Shown here one piece after another: positions 5,943-7,937 of a stretch of DNA of 7,937 bases (the first letter of the stretch is position 1; each line of letters begins with the position of its first letter). The stretch covers positions 1 to 7,937 of the forward strand of contig CAMCPF010000128.1 of assembly GCA_945876515.1 (NCBI GenBank), read 5' to 3'. The translations under genes were made by a program, and so were the position numbers. This DNA comes from Candidatus Kuenenia stuttgartensis. Its GTDB lineage: Bacteria; Planctomycetota; Planctomycetia; Pirellulales; UBA1268. The notes beneath the pieces are model-generated. The model was not told the DNA's origin. It did no database searches and worked only from the letters and a program-made list of their open reading frames with translations.

Positions 5943-7937
5943 CTACTGCTTACCCAGCGCCTCGTAGGCGATCCGAAAGGCCTTTGCCTCGACCAGTTTC
6001 TCGAAGTACCGGATCATTTCGACTTTGCCAGTCGGCCGCTCGTCGATGATGGTGCCGATGATGGCAAACGCCATCTCATCAGCGGTGCCTTCACCGAGGA
6101 AAACCGTCCGCTCCGATCCGGGCGGACGACGCGGATTGCCCGCCGAGTTGTCGAACACCGCCTCAACGTGCAGCCGAGATCCCTTCTTCATGGGGTAAGG
6201 ATCTCTGGGCAGGTAGCGGTGCTGCCAGTTGAAATCCCAATTCGTGAGCTCGAGCAAAAGTTCACGTTCCGATGAATCAGGAGGCTGATACCAGATCCGC
6301 ATTTCCTTCCCCAGCCGATGCATGTGAGGGGCCATCACCCAGAGGTGACAATCCCGCGTGATCTCGCGCGATCCTGTGGTTTTGAAGTTCGCGTCACCTT
6401 TCGGGATCAAACGAAAGTCCGTATCGAGCATGAATCCGTGGGAAAACTGCCGGGGCGGTTCCTTGGAGAGCCAGATCCCGAGCCGGCTGGAGTCATCGAC
6501 CTCGGGCTTCCCCGTCCGCACATAGTGAATCTGCATCGCGATCGCCGCATCAGTGGGAACAACCCGCCGGACACCTGGCGGAAAATCAAGCGGTCCTACC
6601 CCGGGCACCCAGCCCATGAGTTGGCCGCCCGCGTTGTCTGGATTCCGCACCGGCTGGGTCGGATCGGGCACGAAGCCGAGCCCCATGCCCGAGTCGTAGC
6701 CCGGGCCGTAGTCCTCGTCGCCGGCACCCTTCGGCAGCGGAGTCCCCAGCCGTTTCTGTGCGGCAAGCAAGAGACCGGTCCCGTCGTAGAAGACCATGCC
6801 GTGGTGGATCGCCCTCCGATTGCCGGGCTTGAACTCGAGACGCTCCACATACAACTCGTCCTGATTGTCGAGCGGGAGCACGATCGTGCGGTAGTGATCC
6901 TCGCCTTGGGCGGCGAGGTGAACTGTTCCCGGCATCTTCAGGACGAGGTCCGGCGGCCTGGCAGCCTGCCACGCATCTTGGTTCACGAAAACCAGCGGCG
7001 GCGGGGCGTCGGCCGGATCTCCCCGCGGGCAGCCTTCGTCCACCCAGCGGCCGATGAGATCGATTTCCTCAGGCTTCAGAGCCAAGTCGTTCTCGAGCGG
7101 AATCCCACCGGTCACCGGCCAGGGTGGCATCAGTCGCTCCGCGGTGTAGCTCTTGATGTCGGCCGCCCACTGCACCGCGTGGTCGAACGTCACGAGCGAG
7201 AAGGGGGCCACGTCCCCCGGATGGTGACACCGCTGGCAGTGCTGCTGCAGGAGGGGCTCGATGTCGCGATGAAACTCGACGCGGCCGCGCATGATGACCG
7301 GTCTCGCGGTAAGTTCCAGCGGGCAACCGATCGGAACGGTCTCCTTGATGGCCACGTTCTGGCCGGCCAGGACAGCGGCGATCGCATCGGCAAGATACTC
7401 GGCGTCGGCCTTGGGCTGCCGCACGAGCCGGCTCTTGTAGAGGTTGTCGACGAGGCCCGAGTACCGCAGCACCCGGTTGCCGTCGAGCACAAAAACCTGC
7501 GGCGTGGTCGTCGCCCGAAAGTGGGCCGCGGCAGCTTTGTCGGGGTCGAAAAACACCCGGCAGGCGATCTTCGACTCGGCGGCGAGCCGATCGACCTCGG
7601 CGGCATCCGCGGCGTCGCAGACCACCGCGACGAATATCACACCCTCCTCGCCAAAGCGGTCCGCGAGGTGATTGAGCACGGGCACACATTGATTCGAGAC
7701 TGGGCAGTTGAAGTTGAGGAACGCCACAACCGTCGCCCGGCCGCTCTCAGCCGCAGCCAGCGACCACTCCTTGCCCGCGGTGTCACTCAGCCGAATCGGG
7801 GGCACAACCCGTCCGATTCGACTCCTTGAAACGGCCTCAGGTGCTGCAGGAGCGGCAGGCTCGTCACTCCGGGCCGGCTGGGCCGGCGCGATCGTCAGGC
7901 CCACCCAAAAAACCAGCGCCGCGAGCAGGCGATCGAC
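5943..7937 (-). CDS. Exported redoxin / cytochrome c / copper monooxygenase-like multidomain protein, 5' end cut
   Basis: The frame is open through the right edge. The last bases encode a hydrophobic run (LLAALVFWVGLTIAPAQPA), which is a signal peptide, so the true start lies outside the window. Numbered from the GTG at 7904, residues about 30-180 are an AhpC/TSA-like thioredoxin fold, with FNCPVSNQC (Cys67, Cys73) and a cis-proline loop TTTPQ (Pro135). Residues about 208-295 form a cytochrome c-like domain with one heme site, CQRCH (Cys223, Cys226, His227), and a later MPPW (Met259) that could give the axial ligand. Residues about 325-635 resemble the copper type II ascorbate-dependent monooxygenases (PHM fold). 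The likely copper ligands are His367-His368, His460 (in MQIHY), His527 and His529 (in PHMHRLGKEM), and Met611 (in DEM). I place the protein outside the cytoplasmic membrane. Its substrate is unknown. It appears to lead a - strand transcript with the reductase and the acyltransferase. Confidence 0.88.
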   Translation of the reverse strand, partial: VDRLLAALVFWVGLTIAPAQPARSDEPAAPAAPEAVSRSRIGRVVPPIRLSDTAGKEWSLAAAESGRATVVAFLNFNCPVSNQCVPVLNHLADRFGEEGVIFVAVVCDAADAAEVDRLAAESKIACRVFFDPDKAAAAHFRATTTPQVFVLDGNRVLRYSGLVDNLYKSRLVRQPKADAEYLADAIAAVLAGQNVAIKETVPIGCPLELTARPVIMRGRVEFHRDIEPLLQQHCQRCHHPGDVAPFSLVTFDHAVQWAADIKSYTAERLMPPWPVTGGIPLENDLALKPEEIDLIGRWVDEGCPRGDPADAPPPLVFVNQDAWQAARPPDLVLKMPGTVHLAAQGEDHYRTIVLPLDNQDELYVERLEFKPGNRRAIHHGMVFYDGTGLLLAAQKRLGTPLPKGAGDEDYGPGYDSGMGLGFVPDPTQPVRNPDNAGGQLMGWVPGVGPLDFPPGVRRVVPTDAAIAMQIHYVRTGKPEVDDSSRLGIWLSKEPPRQFSHGFMLDTDFRLIPKGDANFKTTGSREITRDCHLWVMAPHMHRLGKEMRIWYQPPDSSERELLLELTNWDFNWQHRYLPRDPYPMKKGSRLHVEAVFDNSAGNPRRPPGSERTVFLGEGTADEMAFAIIGTIIDERPTGKVEMIRYFEKLVEAKAFRIAYEALGKQ

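Noticed and set aside
6318..7829. A 503-codon open frame on the + strand
   Set aside because: It lies antisense within the redoxin/copper monooxygenase gene, whose domains and ligands are clear. Its translation has no recognisable motif and a low-information composition.

Overview
The window looks like a piece of a GC-rich Gram-negative chromosome, most likely from a planctomycete (Pirellulales-like). The main reason is the exported protein at the right end, which joins a redoxin domain, a CxxCH cytochrome c motif and a PHM-like copper monooxygenase domain. From memory, that architecture is typical of Planctomycetota. Clear Shine-Dalgarno sequences are missing at most starts, which also fits. 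The assignment rests on gene content only.

Left part, + strand (2-1866): a LytS-type membrane histidine kinase, cut off at its 5' end by the window edge, overlaps by 4 bp the gene of a LytTR-family response regulator. Together they form a two-component pair. About 14 nt after the regulator's stop is a long GC-rich inverted repeat that may end the transcript. A 207-bp gap follows, and then a fatty acyl-CoA desaturase gene (2074-3237, +) with all three histidine boxes.

Right part, - strand (7937 down to 3084): three genes read in the same direction with short gaps (41 and 28 bp), so they are probably co-transcribed. In order of transcription they are: (1) the redoxin/cytochrome c/copper monooxygenase-like protein, which has a signal peptide and is cut by the window edge; (2) a 536-residue protein whose C-terminal two thirds closely resemble cyanobacterial long-chain acyl-ACP reductase (AAR), preceded by about 185 residues I do not recognise; (3) a multi-spanning acyltransferase-3 family protein. 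The acyltransferase frame is intact over about 392 codons except for one in-frame TAA at codon 95.

The desaturase and the acyltransferase converge and overlap by 154 bp at their 3' ends. The overlapping desaturase tail looks like read-through into the antisense of a real gene.

Three of the six genes (desaturase, acyl-ACP reductase-like, acyltransferase) point to acyl-chain chemistry, but they lie on two strands and no shared pathway is proven. The most interesting items are the extended AAR-like reductase outside its usual cyanobacterial setting, with no aldehyde decarbonylase visible beside it, and the clean single-stop interruption of the acyltransferase. I saw no RNA genes, CRISPR arrays, insertion sequences or other mobile elements.
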